Below, piece after piece: positions 38,701 to 50,643 of a stretch of DNA of 64,000 nt. Position numbers and translations under genes: made by a program. Position 1 is the first letter of the stretch. Each line of letters begins with the position of its first letter. Origin of the DNA: Erythrocercus mccallii. Taxonomy: Eukaryota; Chordata; Aves; Passeriformes; Dicruridae. The stretch lies in NCBI GenBank assembly GCA_013397435.1, contig VZRG01001055.1, forward strand, positions 124,001-188,000. Direction: 5' to 3'. A model generated the notes under the pieces. The model had not been told where the DNA came from. It was given only the letters and a program-made list of their open reading frames with translations, and searched no databases.

Positions 38701-39285
38701 GTCATGGAGAAGATTTATTATTAGGAGATACGGAACATTTCAGATGAACATGACAAGTCAATTCCCAGGAATCCAAACAAAATATATAGCCCAAATTTCC
38801 AAATTTATACAAACTCGCTTTAACACCACTGGCTGCCTTTTAAAGTCATTCTCATAATGGTATTTTGTTATACCATAATCATTAAAATGATCACATGAAA
38901 GCATTTTTCATACTTTTGTCTATAATTTATCTGCTTGTAAGTTGGGGTATTTTATAATTATGATATTAAAAAAAAAGAGAGAAAAACTGAAATCTATCCC
39001 TCTAGTGATTATTTCCTTTTCACAGTGGTTTGGCTGTTCAGGGGTATCCATACTGAGAACTGAACTACCGACACATTAATTCCAGTGCAAAGAGCCCAAA
39101 TGAATTTTCTTTGAGTTACCAGAGAATTATGTAAGGACTCAGCTACATAGGAGCATCTCAGCTGAAACCAGTGAAGAAAGTAACCTTACCAGTGTCCACA
39201 CTACTGCAGTTCCTGGCAGCCAGCTTAGACAAGAGGTAATTTGAAACACTATTCAGAAAAATAATAGTTTGGATCTGATAACTAG
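32780..39285. other. Non-coding AT-rich DNA, no gene seen
   Basis: No convincing coding region or recognised mobile element. Between about 37540 and 37960 the sequence is less AT-rich than its surroundings, with a 109-codon + strand frame at 37687. The frame has no familiar motif and no visible exon borders, so I do not call it a gene. Confidence 0.65.
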
Positions 39286-39322
39286 TGTGGCGGTGCAGGC
39301 CATTGCAGTTTTGTTAAGTTCT

Positions 39323-39665
39323 ATTGGTTCAATGTATGTTGAAATAAGTTCTTTGTACCCTATGTTAAACCCCTGTACCCCTGTCCCCTCACGGCTTTCC
39401 CGCCAAAAGTTGTTTACCCCTTTCCCTCCCATGTTTCCCGCCTTTTGCCCCGTGCCCCTGCCTGTCAGTTGTCTGGCTCCCCTATCCCATTGGTCGGAGA
39501 GATCCTGAGGCAATGGGCCAGATGATTGGCTGGCAGCCCAGCAACCACACACCCCCTCGACCCTGTTGGACACTCATGTTGACTGACCCTTACCTTGTCC
39601 ATCCCATCCCTCTGCTGATTGGATCCCTCATGCTCTCCACCCCCAAGTCCCATGCCCTTTATAAG
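39323..39665 (+). promoter_or_regulatory. LTR promoter: four inverted CCAAT boxes and TATA
   Basis: ATTGG, the reverse of CCAAT, is present at 39323-39327, 39489-39493, 39525-39529 and 39618-39622. TTTATAAG at 39658-39665 is a good TATA box 60 bases upstream of AATAAA. By analogy with retroviral LTRs, transcription would start near 39690. Activity is inferred only from these motifs. Confidence 0.55.
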
Positions 39666-39724
39666 TCCATGTTCACCTTTGTTCTGTGCTCTCGAGCAGC
39701 TCTCCTCTGCGACTAGCACAGGTG

Positions 39725-39730
39725 AATAAA
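39725..39730 (+). terminator. Polyadenylation signal of the 39.3-kb LTR
   Basis: AATAAA in gtgAATAAAcctcctcact, shortly after the predicted start site. This gives a short R region of roughly 50-60 bases. Confidence 0.6.
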
Positions 39731-39906
39731 CCTCCTCACTCCTCACTCGAGAGTCCGTCCTTCTGTTCTCCAGCCAAGGTAGTTGAGGTAGTAGTTAGGA
39801 GCGGCGCTGGTGCAGGAAGAATCCACGGGCAGACTCCAGTCTGCCAGTTCTGTGGCTGCCCCCTGCGGAGCTGCCGGGACGCCAACAAAGAGTGGCCACA
39901 AGCTAG

Positions 39907-40283
39907 CAATAGATTTCTCCATTCTCCACCACCACCCTCACTGTGCATATAAATCTTTCCCTCTTCTTCTCTTGAACTACTTTTCTCCACACTAACCCTT
40001 CTGTATAATATTGCACCACACATTTTTGCAACTATTTCTACCACTTCCCATTTCCCTTCACTTTGAAAGTTCCTCTCCATGTGGTTCATATATGTCATCT
40101 CCTGGTTTTACCCCAGGAGCTGAGGAAGTGGTGTTGCTTTGTGCTCTCTAGAGGTGAAGAAGGAGATGGCCAGGAGATGCCACAGGCTGTAACGACCCTG
40201 GAGAGAGAACATTTGTAGGCTCTGACAGAATTGTGCATACCAGACCACTACTGATAAATCTCAGGGTTATTGGCTCAAGAGGA
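39907..40283. other. Spacer between two LTRs, with a hairpin
   Basis: Pyrimidine-rich for its first 150 bases, then more purine-rich. CTCCTGG (40099-40105) pairs with CCAGGAG (40113-40119) across a 7-base loop. It does not resemble retroviral internal sequence, and the flanking LTRs are of different types and opposite strands, so this is host DNA and not a proviral interior. Confidence 0.6.
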
Positions 40284-40417
40284 TGTCTCGGTTTCGGGAG
40301 ACAGGAAAAGCTGGAGTTTTTCTTGGAATGGAGAATGTAACCCCCCTCCCCCCAAATTACTATAATTTTGCAATTAAGGGCTTTCAGGCAAAGCTTTGGG
40401 AATAGGGATAGCAGTTC

Positions 40418-40423
40418 TTTACT
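40418..40423 (-). terminator. Variant polyadenylation signal of the antisense LTR
   Basis: Minus-strand AGTAAA, a known weaker variant of AATAAA, downstream of the TATA-like element and about 135 bases from the LTR end. Confidence 0.4.
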
Positions 40424-40694
40424 AGGAATATTAAAAAATACAAATGTCGTACTACAGAAAGACAAGCAAACAAAACAAACAAAAAACCTAGAAAACCCCT
40501 GACAGAGTCAGGGACGTGACCTGACACCCTGTTGGGCAGGGTGTTAGAAGCAGTCCAGATGAATCCTCCTGGAGTAGCGGATGTGGTTCTGTGGAGTAGA
40601 GATGTTCCTGTAGAGAAGTCCAGTGGTAGAGAAAGGGTCCTGTCTTCCTCCAGAGAATCCAAGAGGGAACAGGATGTCTGGTGTTCCTCAGTCC

Positions 40695-40706
40695 CATTTT
40701 TATCTA
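40695..40706 (-). promoter_or_regulatory. TATA-like element of the antisense LTR
   Basis: Minus-strand CTAGATAAAAATG lies about 290 bases into the LTR in its own orientation, a reasonable core-promoter position. It is the main reason for assigning the minus strand. Confidence 0.45.
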
Positions 40707-41001
40707 GGTAGGAGCTCCTGGGCCCCTCCCACTGGGTGGAGCATCTCACAATGGGATGATGTCATTAAGGTGAGCCTTAATGGCCCGTTAAGAGCATATA
40801 TGCCCCTGGAGGGAGGATGAGTGATGAAAGAGATAAGAAACACTGCCCCACCCAGTTTTAACAGCTGAACCATTATCAGAAAGCATCTGCCCCCCTCCCC
40901 CCTTAGTTAAAAGAGATAAAGAAAAAAAACATTTCCCCAACTGCTTCCAACAGAAGAAATAGAATACACTTTTTTTTGGTTCCATAACCCAAGACAGAGG
41001 A

Positions 41002-44000
41002 TGAGGTGGTTGATAATATAAAAAAAGTATTTATTAATTTTGGCTAATCTACCTAAATTGTCAATATATATATATTTCAGTTTGCTCAGATTTGTGTGCT
41101 ATTTTACAAAAGCTTATCACATGATTTTGCAAATGCTGCAGTATAAATATACTAATATTTACTCTACACTGTCAATAAAGTAAAACATCTAATGAATAAA
41201 AATAAAGATAGAAGTTTGATTAACAAGACAATTCTCCATAAGCAAACCAAGCCAGCTGGACTGTCAGAAGCAGAGGAGAAGCAGTGCCTTTTACACCCTG
41301 AGGAGTAGCAAAGGTACTGGAGGTTCACTCCACAAAGCAGGAATGTTTTTTCTGGGAAAGCAGAGGGATTTGATGACCATATTTCCTGGCCATCTGCATG
41401 TTATTTCACATACCTCCTACTATCCAGCCACTGCCCTAGAGCAGTAGGATTCTACACACCCTGCTTGGTCTGCAGCTGCAAGCACAGAAACTCACCATCA
41501 CCCAACAAAAGCGGAGTTATGTGGGGGAGCTTGGTCCAGATGCTTCTCCCAGGGAAACCAACGGGAAAAAAAATTAAAAAGTCACTTCTGCTTGCCCTCC
41601 TGTTTCCTTTTGTTGTCCTCCTACAGATCTATTTCCTGACTTTCTCCCATGCTGTTCTGCTACAAGAAACAGCATTTCCACTCTCACACCTATTTCTTAT
41701 TAAGCCTGTCTTCAGTATGCTTTCAGGGCCCTTACAACAGTAAAACACTTCCATAAACATAACTCTGCAGAGCACAGAATTTTAACAAAGTACAACAGCC
41801 TAGTATTTGTGTTATATGTATATGATGCAACTTATAGAAGATTTTATTACCTTTGTTTTTCTAAAACATGAAGATGTGTTTCTTTGATTTCATTCCTGCT
41901 TCTATTAATTGCAGAGTACTTTCATGGTGGGCCTGCCTTTTACATGTATGTGTCAAAATATGTTGTACAGAAACATCTTTTTGTCTCCAGTCATGTCCAA
42001 ATTGAACCGTTACCTTTAAAAAAACTTTTTTTTCATTTCTACTGACACAATTATGTTAATGTTCTTTTTAGGGGAAAAATATTTTGAAGTTACAGATCCA
42101 AACATTAATTTGATCTATTTTGTTGTGATCAACTGGAAGCTTTAGCTTTCTCTGCTCTTTTTGTTTGCAGTTCTTTTGGTATTAATAAAAATAAAACAGC
42201 ACCAACCTGACTGAATAGTCAACTGACCCCCACCATTTGCTTCTAGAGACACAGAATAAAGTAAACATTCTCATTTATTTTTCTTGTGTACCTTAAGTTA
42301 TGGAGGCATTTTGCCAGTCTTTGTGAAGTTTATTACTTTGTTTGTCTGAGCAACACTTCAAGTTATCCTGATAAATAAATAAAGTGAATTTTTTAAACAA
42401 AGTTTTCCTTTATCTTTACTTTTCAATAAGTAAAGATACCTTTTTTTGACATCATGAAAGGAAAACAAAAGTAAAAGAAATATATCAGTAAAAAAATAAA
42501 TTACAACAAGCAGCACAGTTTTCAGCTGCAGACTGTAATGCAATATTTTAATTCAAACAAAAGCAAAGGAATTTCTGTGTAAGTGTAGATAAACAGTAGC
42601 AGTGACCTGTCATTTTTTGTTTCACATGGGAAAGGAATATCAGTAGAGCATATACAGACATCTGAATCTACTTACTAACATAAATAAACACAATCTATAG
42701 AGAAAAAAGTCTCTTTACTAGATTACTTTTCACTGAAAAGAACTGCTCTGTTAATGTTATCTTTGAAAATTCATGCTTGATACTCTAAGAACAAGTAAAG
42801 TATTTTGCCACAAAAAAATTAACAACACTAGAAAGGGATTAGTTCTGAATTAATATTTACCTGAATACAAAGATCCAAATAGGAGAGAGCTTTGCATACA
42901 AGTAATTTTTAATGCCTTTGTCTCAGAAAGACAACAGGCTTTAAAGATGTTTAATCAAATTTTGGCAAAAACTGATGTTGGTCTAATCAAGGAAATAACC
43001 TTTATCTTGTGAGAGGTTTAAAAAAGATTTTAAAAGAGAAAAAGACCCAAAAATATGTTTAATGCAAAAATCTATTAAATCTGGGTTGGAACTTAAAAAA
43101 CCCAGTAGTGTATGAGTAGTTTAGGTCTCTGTTCAGGTCCTCATGTGCAAAATCTTTCTGTAAAAAAGACTTTTATACGTCTTCTTTTGGAAAGAAAAAA
43201 AAAAGCCCAAGCAAATAAACTATTCTCAGTTCAACACTGATCATGCTTTTGGTACTGCTATTTTGTTGTGGAAATTATATGCTCCTTTTTGATTTTGTTC
43301 CCCTTCTGTCATATAGCAACTATTTCTAAGGAAAGCTAATGCTTTCTTACTAAAAAAAAACCAAAACCAAGGAAGATAAAAATAAGTCTATAATTTTAGT
43401 ACATTGGTTTAGTACTTTAAACATGATCCTTTCTTCTGTGAGGAAAGCATTAAAATCATGAGAAAGCATTTTTTTTTATTGTGTTATTATTTTATTCACA
43501 GTTATATTATCTTATTCATTTTTCTACTGTAGTAGAAGGATATGATAAAACAGAGAAATTTCAAGTTAAAATTAGACCTTTTTTAAAATTTAAGGAACAG
43601 TTTTTAAAATAAAATGTTTGATATAATGATTGAAAAAATATAAGGAAGTAGGAAAAAACCACAAATCTTTCAAATATTTTGACTTATATCATGATGTCAG
43701 AAAGTAGACACACTAGGGGGACACATATAAAATTACCCTAATGCAAGTTGCCTATTAAATACCTGTTTATTCTCTCCCCTAATGAGGAAATTACAGTTTT
43801 ACCTACAAAGTTACTCTGTAATTCAGCATAGTGAGATGGTTTGGTAATGCATCTGTTATAGTAGAATACCAGAACAGAGGTGTTTTTTTTCTTCTCCATG
43901 GTAAGAAGATTTTCCACAGGATGACAAATCATTTAGCATATTGGTTTTGAGAAGGTAATTACTCTCTTCAATGACAGGAGGAAAATTTTTAATTTCTTTG

Positions 44001-47000
44001 CATGTGATACTAATTCTCACTATTGAAAGTCTGTTGATGGATCATCCTGCAGAGCTTAATGCAGCCTGTCAATCTTCACATCAAAGTCACAAGAGCACTT
44101 GGACTTTCCTATCTCCATCTCTACTCAGCCTTTGTTTTTGGAGGATAACCTATTGTATCTCATTCCAGACCAAATAATAATATCATTTGATAATCACAGA
44201 AGTAGGTAACTGCTTATGCGAAACAATCCACACACAAATATCCATTTTTGTCTTTGTCTCATTTTCAGTTATTTTAAACAGGCTTCTTCATTCAGACACA
44301 TACCTACCTTTACCAATTTAACATTCAATAAAATGTCACAGCTTATAAGCAATTCTCTGAGACTACAGCCATCCTCTTCAGTGAGAAAACCACAGTCAAG
44401 GTCACTGTAGCAAGGTCTAAAACTGACATTTCTGAAATGGCACTGCATGAATAAGTACAATGAAAAAACAAACAGAAAACACAGAATGGATAGAAAGAGA
44501 GAGCCTAGTAAAGGAATGACAACAGTGTAGGAAATTAAAGAACGGATACACAGCTTATCAATACCTCTCCACACAGTAGGGATTTGCTTGCTCATTTAGT
44601 TCCCAGGTTCTCATGCACAGATTTCTTTCAAATTAGCTGTTTCTACCTGTCAAGTCCGATTCTCCAAACTGAAAATATGTGGACTCTTTTTTTTATTGCT
44701 TTTATTCTTATTTTATGATACTTCAGCCACTCGTCTTCAGTCTTTGACTACCATTTTAAATATTGTGGCTACTTTGGTTCATTGCACAGAATTTAGTCAT
44801 CAAGGGATAATGAAAGCATTAAAGATCTTTCTATGCCTAACAGAGCTTTAAGCATCAACCAGTAAAAACTGATGATACAACATTTTATTTATATGTTTAC
44901 TTTACTAGAAAAAAAGTTATGCAACCTTTAAATTCAAGGTAGATCTTGTAGCTTATTAAAGACTTCATTTTAAAACTAGGAAAGAAATTAGGAAAGAAAG
45001 CTATTGTCATAATGAGTGATGTTATATTTCTGCTACTGCCAAAGTGTGTAACTTTCATCCTCATGAAGCATGCAGAACTGCATATTTGCTTCTGAAGCAT
45101 TTGCCAGGTTGTACTTGTAGCAATATGAAAAAATTTACATCTTTTGGAAAATGTGTAAAGCTGAAATCATGTAAGGTAGATTTAGAACTGATATCTAGCA
45201 CCCAAGTGTAACTTGAAAAATATGATTACTTGCTTGTGCCACAATTTCTACTTGTTATTTACTCCTAGGATGTTGACTTTTTTTTTCCCTAGGAAAAGCT
45301 TCTGCAGCACAGATGGTGCAGAAGCACCCTATTTGCAAATGATAGTATTTCATCTTTGAATATAGTGATTTATGCTGATATTGAGGTATTCGTTACATTC
45401 CACAACGCCTTTTTGAGTTTAGTGAGTCAGGGAACACTATCCTGGGTTTATGACTATATGTTTTGTATAAACACAGGTGTACACATGTACATACACAGTT
45501 ACCTGAATGGGCTAATACACTTACTGAGCTTTCTCTGACCAGAAAATATGTACATAGTCTTTTATGGTTCAAAAGCAGCAATGACATTTTTTATTCATCA
45601 ATTTCATTAAATTTACAAGAACTTGCCATCTTCGCTTTCTCAGCTTGGTTTAAACTGACCTATGATTAGAAGCTTTTGGACACCAACCAAAAATACCTTT
45701 TGAATCATTGTTGTTTTCTCAGGAAACTGAGACCCTTGATGTCAATTTTGGTATTACACTTCACAGATGGGAGTTCCTTTATGGAAATTAAGTGTAAGAA
45801 AAAATAATTATTGTAAATATGCCTATTATTTACTACTACAATGAAAAAGTAAAGGAGTACTTCTGTTATGTATTTAATATACTACTTGGAAAGAGATATT
45901 AACTAACAGTATTACCATATGCTTCTTAGAGACAGCTTTCAGTTGTCTTGTACTTTCTAATTTTTATTTCATTTTCTGTAGAAGATGAGAGAAAATATCT
46001 TATTTACAAAAATATGCTAGTTCAGAAATTCTCTACTTTTTTCTGTGCAAAGCCTAAACTTTGTTTTGTAAAATATGATTTTTGTTAAAATTCACAGGGA
46101 AACAGAGGAGGTGAATATAAGTAGAGAAAAAAGCTAGTGGAACAAAAGTTGCCTTCATAATATTTTTAAGGACAGTTTATAGAGGGATATGAAATACTGG
46201 ACATTCCTCTGAGAAAGTAGAAGATTATTGCTAAGTAGCAATACATCCATACAGCAGTCATGCATATTTTGGAACAGATGTAAAGTCTCTGTATGAAGAG
46301 AAAGGGAAAAGGAGAAAGGGAAATTAAGTACTTTCCATGCTTCTGTACCCTAAGTTTTTTCTTGAGAGACAGGGATATGAAGCAGGGCAGCTGCCCATTT
46401 AACCTTTCCTGCTGTGCTAACAGTAATAGAGAGCTGGCAGCTTCATGTTATTCCATTTACACAGAATAATGATCATCATAGAGAGCTATCAATGTAGAGG
46501 TAAAGCTAGCTCTGAGATGGCAGAAGTCCTCTTATGTAAATTTTTCCTTTCCACTCTGTGAGCTCTAAAAATATTATATTCTTGTACAATATATCCGAGT
46601 AGTGTGGGGAAATGGCCACGTTTTCCATTTCAGCAAAACTTTGGCCCTCTCTGCAACATGCCTCCGGCTGTGTATAAGACACTGTCCTACTGCACTCAGG
46701 AGAGATACTCACATGACATCAAGTTACTGCTGTACAAGATTCAGAGCTCTTAATCTTCATGCTGCAAGACTGTTTAGATGCAGTAAGCCAGAGGTTAGTA
46801 AAATATCTCTCTCAAATTCCCAGGATGAGAAGCCTCTTTTGAAGGAAAAAAAAGATCGTTTTGGCATCTGAAATACAAAAATGATTGCTACTCATTTACT
46901 TCTGTGTAAAAATTCTTTTTGATTCTGGGTACCAAATAAGTCACACTAAACCACTGTCCTGCATGTTCAGTGTGTATTAAAATAACACCTAAAGGGATAA

Positions 47001-49126
47001 GACTAACCAGCTAACCAGCACATCTTCATCAAGAATAGAGGAATGGATCTTCTGGACTGAAAATAGTATAATTGAACTCTTTATAAAGGGAGAACGCCAA
47101 GCTTGTATTACTAATTTTTTAGTGTTTTAAAAAGAATATGCAGATAAAGCCAGCTTTTTTAAGTAATTTGAATGCTTAAAGACTTGTATTATTACTTAAT
47201 CAGTATTTCAGCAGCACCTGATGTCTGAATCTTATTTAGACTTTTGAAAAATACTCTGCAGGCATCCATCTTCATTCTGTTTAAAAGTCTGGTCCTAGTT
47301 CTGCATTTCAAAGATTTAACAGAGAATTAAGATAATTTTTAAATCCTTTCTTTGTGATCTTGAGCCCACTCTGTAAGTAGGTTTCAGATGTACTTCTAAA
47401 GGCATTGCTTACATGTGTTTTTCTTTCTCAAGTAATCTACTGTGTCTGAAGTCAAATAAAAGTAATTTTCCTTAACTACACAATTGCTTTCCCATTTAAA
47501 ACAATGAGGAGTGAAATGTCACTATTTCAAACTGAAACCTAATTACAAGAGCAGCCATAACTGGAGACAAATTAATAAAAGCCTCACGACCTCCACCACC
47601 AAGGCCATGCTAACATTAATTTTGTCACCAATTCTGGATGCAGGTATAACCCAATTACCTAGTGTTCTTTTCCCCTTTCTTCACCCCGACTCCCAGCAGA
47701 TATCAATACCGTATGGATGTTTTCTTCCAAGCTTGTTGCAGAGAGAGGTTCTCTAAAAGAAAGCGTGGAGTGACTGGCATTGTCTAAAGTCAGTGCTGTC
47801 CCAAGGACAGCCACCTGACTTCATGGAGTTTCATAGGCATGCCTCTGCCCCTTATTTTAATTTTGCACTGAGGTAATTCAGTGCAGAAATATTGGTCATT
47901 ATGATTTCTACACTGATTGAACTTATCTGCCTCCTGACAAAAAAAATCTATAGAATAATTTTCTCGTAATTTTTGTGACATAAATACGACAGAAATTACT
48001 TTCTGTAATTTCTGTTTCAAGCTACATTCAGAATTTCAGTTTTATTTTTATTTGTGCTGAAGTGTTGAAATCATTACAACATTACAAAACAATGAGAGGA
48101 CATGGAATAAGGCATTTTCTTTGTGCAGTACCTTACTTGGACGTATGATACCCTCCACTGGATCCTCAGGCAAATAAACTTTAGACACATAGAATTAATT
48201 ATTTGATTTCAAGGCAAATTAATTGAATATCAATACTACTGAATAGTCCTGCAGTATTCCAGTAGGTTTAACACATGTGGTTGTGTCATCACTCTCTTTT
48301 AAGAGCCAGCTTCCTAATCTAGACTACAAATCCCATGAGGCCATGCAGAAACTCAGGGAAATGTAAGTTTATGTCCAAAAGATAGACATAAATACTTCAT
48401 GTTTGACCAGGAAACTTGACTGAAACCTCTAAGTTTGCAAATGTCAAATCCTTTGCTGATTTGTTTATTTCTATAAAAAGTTCCTTTAGGGTTCCATAAT
48501 AATTTGTTTTGTGAAAATTTTATTTCAAAACACAAAAAAAAAAACAAATAATAAACCCATGTCAAACAATCAGAAAGAAACTTCAACTTCAGTGCAAATC
48601 TTTCTAAATCAGTTACACTTCATCTTCTCAATTTAACAAGATATTAAAACACAGGCTGCAGTTTCTAAGAATATGCCACACTTCACTCATCTCTCACACA
48701 CTGAACATAACATAGAGAATTTTTGCTTGTTCAGTTCAATTCTCATGAAACAATTCAACACTGCAAAACTCCTATTTATCTTCTTTCTATATGAAAGGAA
48801 AAAAAAGAAAAGTGTTGCAGAAATGTGTCTCCAGTATCAGTAAGCACTTATTTAATGGTACGATCATACTTTAGAATGACAGATTCTATTGCTCCCTCCA
48901 AGTTAGAAGCATTTTGCAAAACATCAGTGAATCTTCCTTATTTGTTAATGCTGATAATGATTTCTTCTGGTATTAATAAGCCTCATACCTTTTGGAAAAT
49001 GTCAAGATACCATTTGAGTGTGATGAAGCATTTAGGTATTAGGAATTAAGTATATGTTATTATTTCTAAAAGACTTAATTTGCAGATCACTTTTATTTCT
49101 TCTTGTCTAGTTGTTTTGAAAATTGG
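41002..49126. other. Non-coding AT-rich DNA, no gene seen
   Basis: Mostly plain AT-rich sequence. A (TA)n run lies at 41063-41075. A stretch at about 41220-41760 is less AT-rich and contains a 92-codon + frame with no recognised motif. A 9-bp hairpin sits at 45298-45325. A 108-codon minus frame at 44269-44595 has a hydrophobic centre but matches no family I know and has no supporting context. Confidence 0.65.
45298..45325. repeat. Perfect 9-bp hairpin with 10-base loop
   Basis: GCTTCTGCA (45298-45306) pairs exactly with TGCAGAAGC (45317-45325). The stem does not extend further, so it is too short for a typical miRNA precursor. Confidence 0.6.
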
Positions 49127-49131
49127 TCAGT

Positions 49132-49712
49132 TGTGCTGGTTTTGGCTGGTGTATAGTTACTTTTCCTCACAGTGGTTAATATGAGCCTGTGTCTTGGATT
49201 TGTGCTAGACACAGGGTTGATAACACAAAGAGGTTTTTGTTGGTCCTGAGCAGGGCTTACAGAGCCCAGGCCCTTACTGCTGTCCATGCTGCCACCCTGG
49301 TGAGAGGGCTGGTTGTGCATGGGAGGCTGGGATGAGGCACAGCTGGGACAGGTGACCCAAACTGACCAAAGGGATATTCCAGGCCATGTGACATCATGGT
49401 CAGTGCTTAAAGTGGAGGGAAGGAGGAAGGGGAAGGTGTTTGGAGTGATAGAGTTTGTCTTCCCAAGTCACTGTCGCATCTGATGGAACCCAGCTCTCCT
49501 GGAGATGGGTGAACACCTGTCTGCCATGGGAAGCTGTGAACTGATTCCTTGTTTTACTTTCTTTGTGGGTGTGAACTTCGTTGTAACTGCTTTTATCTCA
49601 ATCCATGAGTTTTCTGGCTTTTGCTCTTCTGATCCTCTTTCCAATCCTGCTGATGAGGGACTGAACAAGCGACAGCCTAGGACTTGGTGTCTGCTGGGAT
49701 TAAAGCACACCA
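49132..49712 (+). mobile_element. Solo LTR, avian ERVL type, old copy
   Basis: A 581-bp solo LTR starting TGTGCTGGTTTTGGCTGG and ending GGGATTAAAGCACACCA. The order of landmarks matches avian ERVL LTRs: the GGCTGG start block, ggttgataacacaaag, acccaaactgaccaaagggatattcca with ccatgtgacatcatg, then 'ttttatctcaatccatgagttttctggcttttgctctt' and the terminal TTAAA-CA block. The flanking 5-mers TCAGT (49127-49131) and GCAGT (49713-49717) look like a target duplication with one change. The TATA region (cagtgcttaaagtgg) and polyadenylation signal are degraded, so it is probably older and inactive. No viral genes are adjacent. Confidence 0.87.
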
Positions 49713-49717
49713 GCAGT

Positions 49718-50602
49718 GCATTTGAAATTAAGGCAAAGTACATGGAAAAATTCAGTTAAGGTATTCAGAATACACCACATAGTCATAGAGAGGGCTTGCT
49801 TACAAGCAAATAGGTTTCTTCCATTTCAGGAGAACCCTCACAAAGGAGGAAGCATCAATTCCGAATTTGGGATGTGTGTACTCATTTGCTGAAACAATTT
49901 CCACAATCTCCCATTTACATAATTTTGTCAGGCAATTCTTTTATCCTTGTCTGAATGTTCCTATCTCCCACTTGAGCTCACTTAGCTATGATGGAGAAAG
50001 TTAAAGAAAGGAGTATTTTGTATCCCGGCAAGTAAAACAACTACTGCCCTTTTTGCAAACATATTTCTATTTTCCCCGTTCTTTGGGAAGTACTATTTGC
50101 TTATCAGTAGTTCTTGTAACTGTGTTATGAGTTCATGACAAAGTAGCTTTCTGACTCAGGAAATTAATGCAGTGGGTGAATGAAATTCTGCAAATTTTAA
50201 AAGTCTGTTTTCATTTTGACAATATCAAAATACACAAATACATGCTTGTTTTAATATAAGATAAGCAGTAAACTTTTTCACTAGACTCCTAGAAACACCT
50301 GTAATTTTCAGAAAAGTCTCCAAAATTGTCTGTGTTTTTATTTCTTATAGCATTTATATCTGTATTAGTTTGAAAACTACAAAGGTTCATGAAATGAGAG
50401 TTCCTAGGGTTGGATAGCACACAAATAAAAATATAAATCCTCCACTAATTTAAAAAAAAAATCTGTCCAATTAGCCTATTACTGCACGTTCGAGTCATAT
50501 TGTCATATTAAGCATCTGGGTAAAATGTACAACACAGTAAGAAAACAATATTTTCATTCATTTATTTAAAAGATGAATGAATGAGCAGCTTACTTGCTCA
50601 GC
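49718..50602. other. Non-coding DNA, nothing recognised
   Basis: AT-rich spacer between the ERVL-type LTR and a CR1 relic. No gene, RNA or repeat that I can support. Confidence 0.65.
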
Positions 50603-50643
50603 TTAGGTCCCTTTCAACCTAAATTTTCTCTTCCATTCTATTT
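50603..50643 (+). mobile_element. Short CR1 3'-tail relic, sense
   Basis: The string 'cttaggtccctttcaacctaaattttctcttccattctat' matches the end of CR1 (ggtcccttccaacc..., then ATTCTAT). Only about 40 bases remain, so this is either a severely truncated insertion or a decayed one. Confidence 0.6.

Larger units (their letters stand above)
39286..39900 (+). mobile_element. Solo LTR, probably ERVK/alpha-beta-retrovirus type
   Basis: A 615-bp solo LTR beginning TGTGGC and ending GCCACA, a perfect 6-bp terminal inverted repeat. It is flanked by near-identical 6-bp duplications, AACTAG (39280-39285) and AGCTAG (39901-39906). Six-base duplications are typical of class II (ERVK-like) elements. U3 is C-rich and holds four inverted CCAAT boxes (ATTGG at 39323, 39489, 39525 and 39618), a TATA box at 39660 and AATAAA at 39725, in normal order. 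U5 is about 155 bp and GC-rich. No retroviral genes flank it. Confidence 0.88.
40284..40996 (-). mobile_element. Solo LTR of an endogenous retrovirus, antisense
   Basis: A 713-bp solo LTR. On the + strand it runs from TGTCTCGGTTTC to AACCCAAGACA, giving imperfect terminal inverted repeats with TG and CA ends. It is bounded by a perfect 5-bp target duplication, GAGGA (40279-40283 and 40997-41001), which fits ERVL or ERV1 types. Minus-strand orientation is inferred from the order of signals: a TATA-like GATAAAAATG at about 40704-40695, followed by AGTAAA at 40423-40418 near the 3' end. The open frames inside it (up to about 120 codons on the minus strand) are incidental. No internal viral genes remain. 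Confidence 0.9.

Noticed and set aside
39253..40098. Minus- and plus-strand frames of 61-120 codons
   Set aside because: They lie across or beyond the ends of a solo LTR and its host flank, overlap one another on both strands and have no retroviral or host protein motif.
40384..40749. 121-codon minus-strand frame
   Set aside because: It lies wholly inside the antisense solo LTR. LTRs of this kind do not code, and the frame has no known motif.
39286..40996. The two LTRs as the ends of one provirus
   Set aside because: They differ in sequence, strand and target-duplication length, and the 383 bp between them is not retroviral.
44269..44595. 108-codon minus-strand frame with a hydrophobic stretch
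   Set aside because: It looks like a membrane segment, but AT-rich DNA readily gives Leu/Ile/Phe runs. There are no family motifs, no splice context and no neighbours.
45241..45330. Possible exon after a T-rich tract and CCTAG at about 45275-45294
   Set aside because: The frames after the acceptor-like site close within a few dozen codons and no donor site or conserved motif is visible.
49829..49990. Possible exon following ttccatttcag
   Set aside because: One frame stays open for about 55 codons but shows no motif, and no consistent donor site is apparent.
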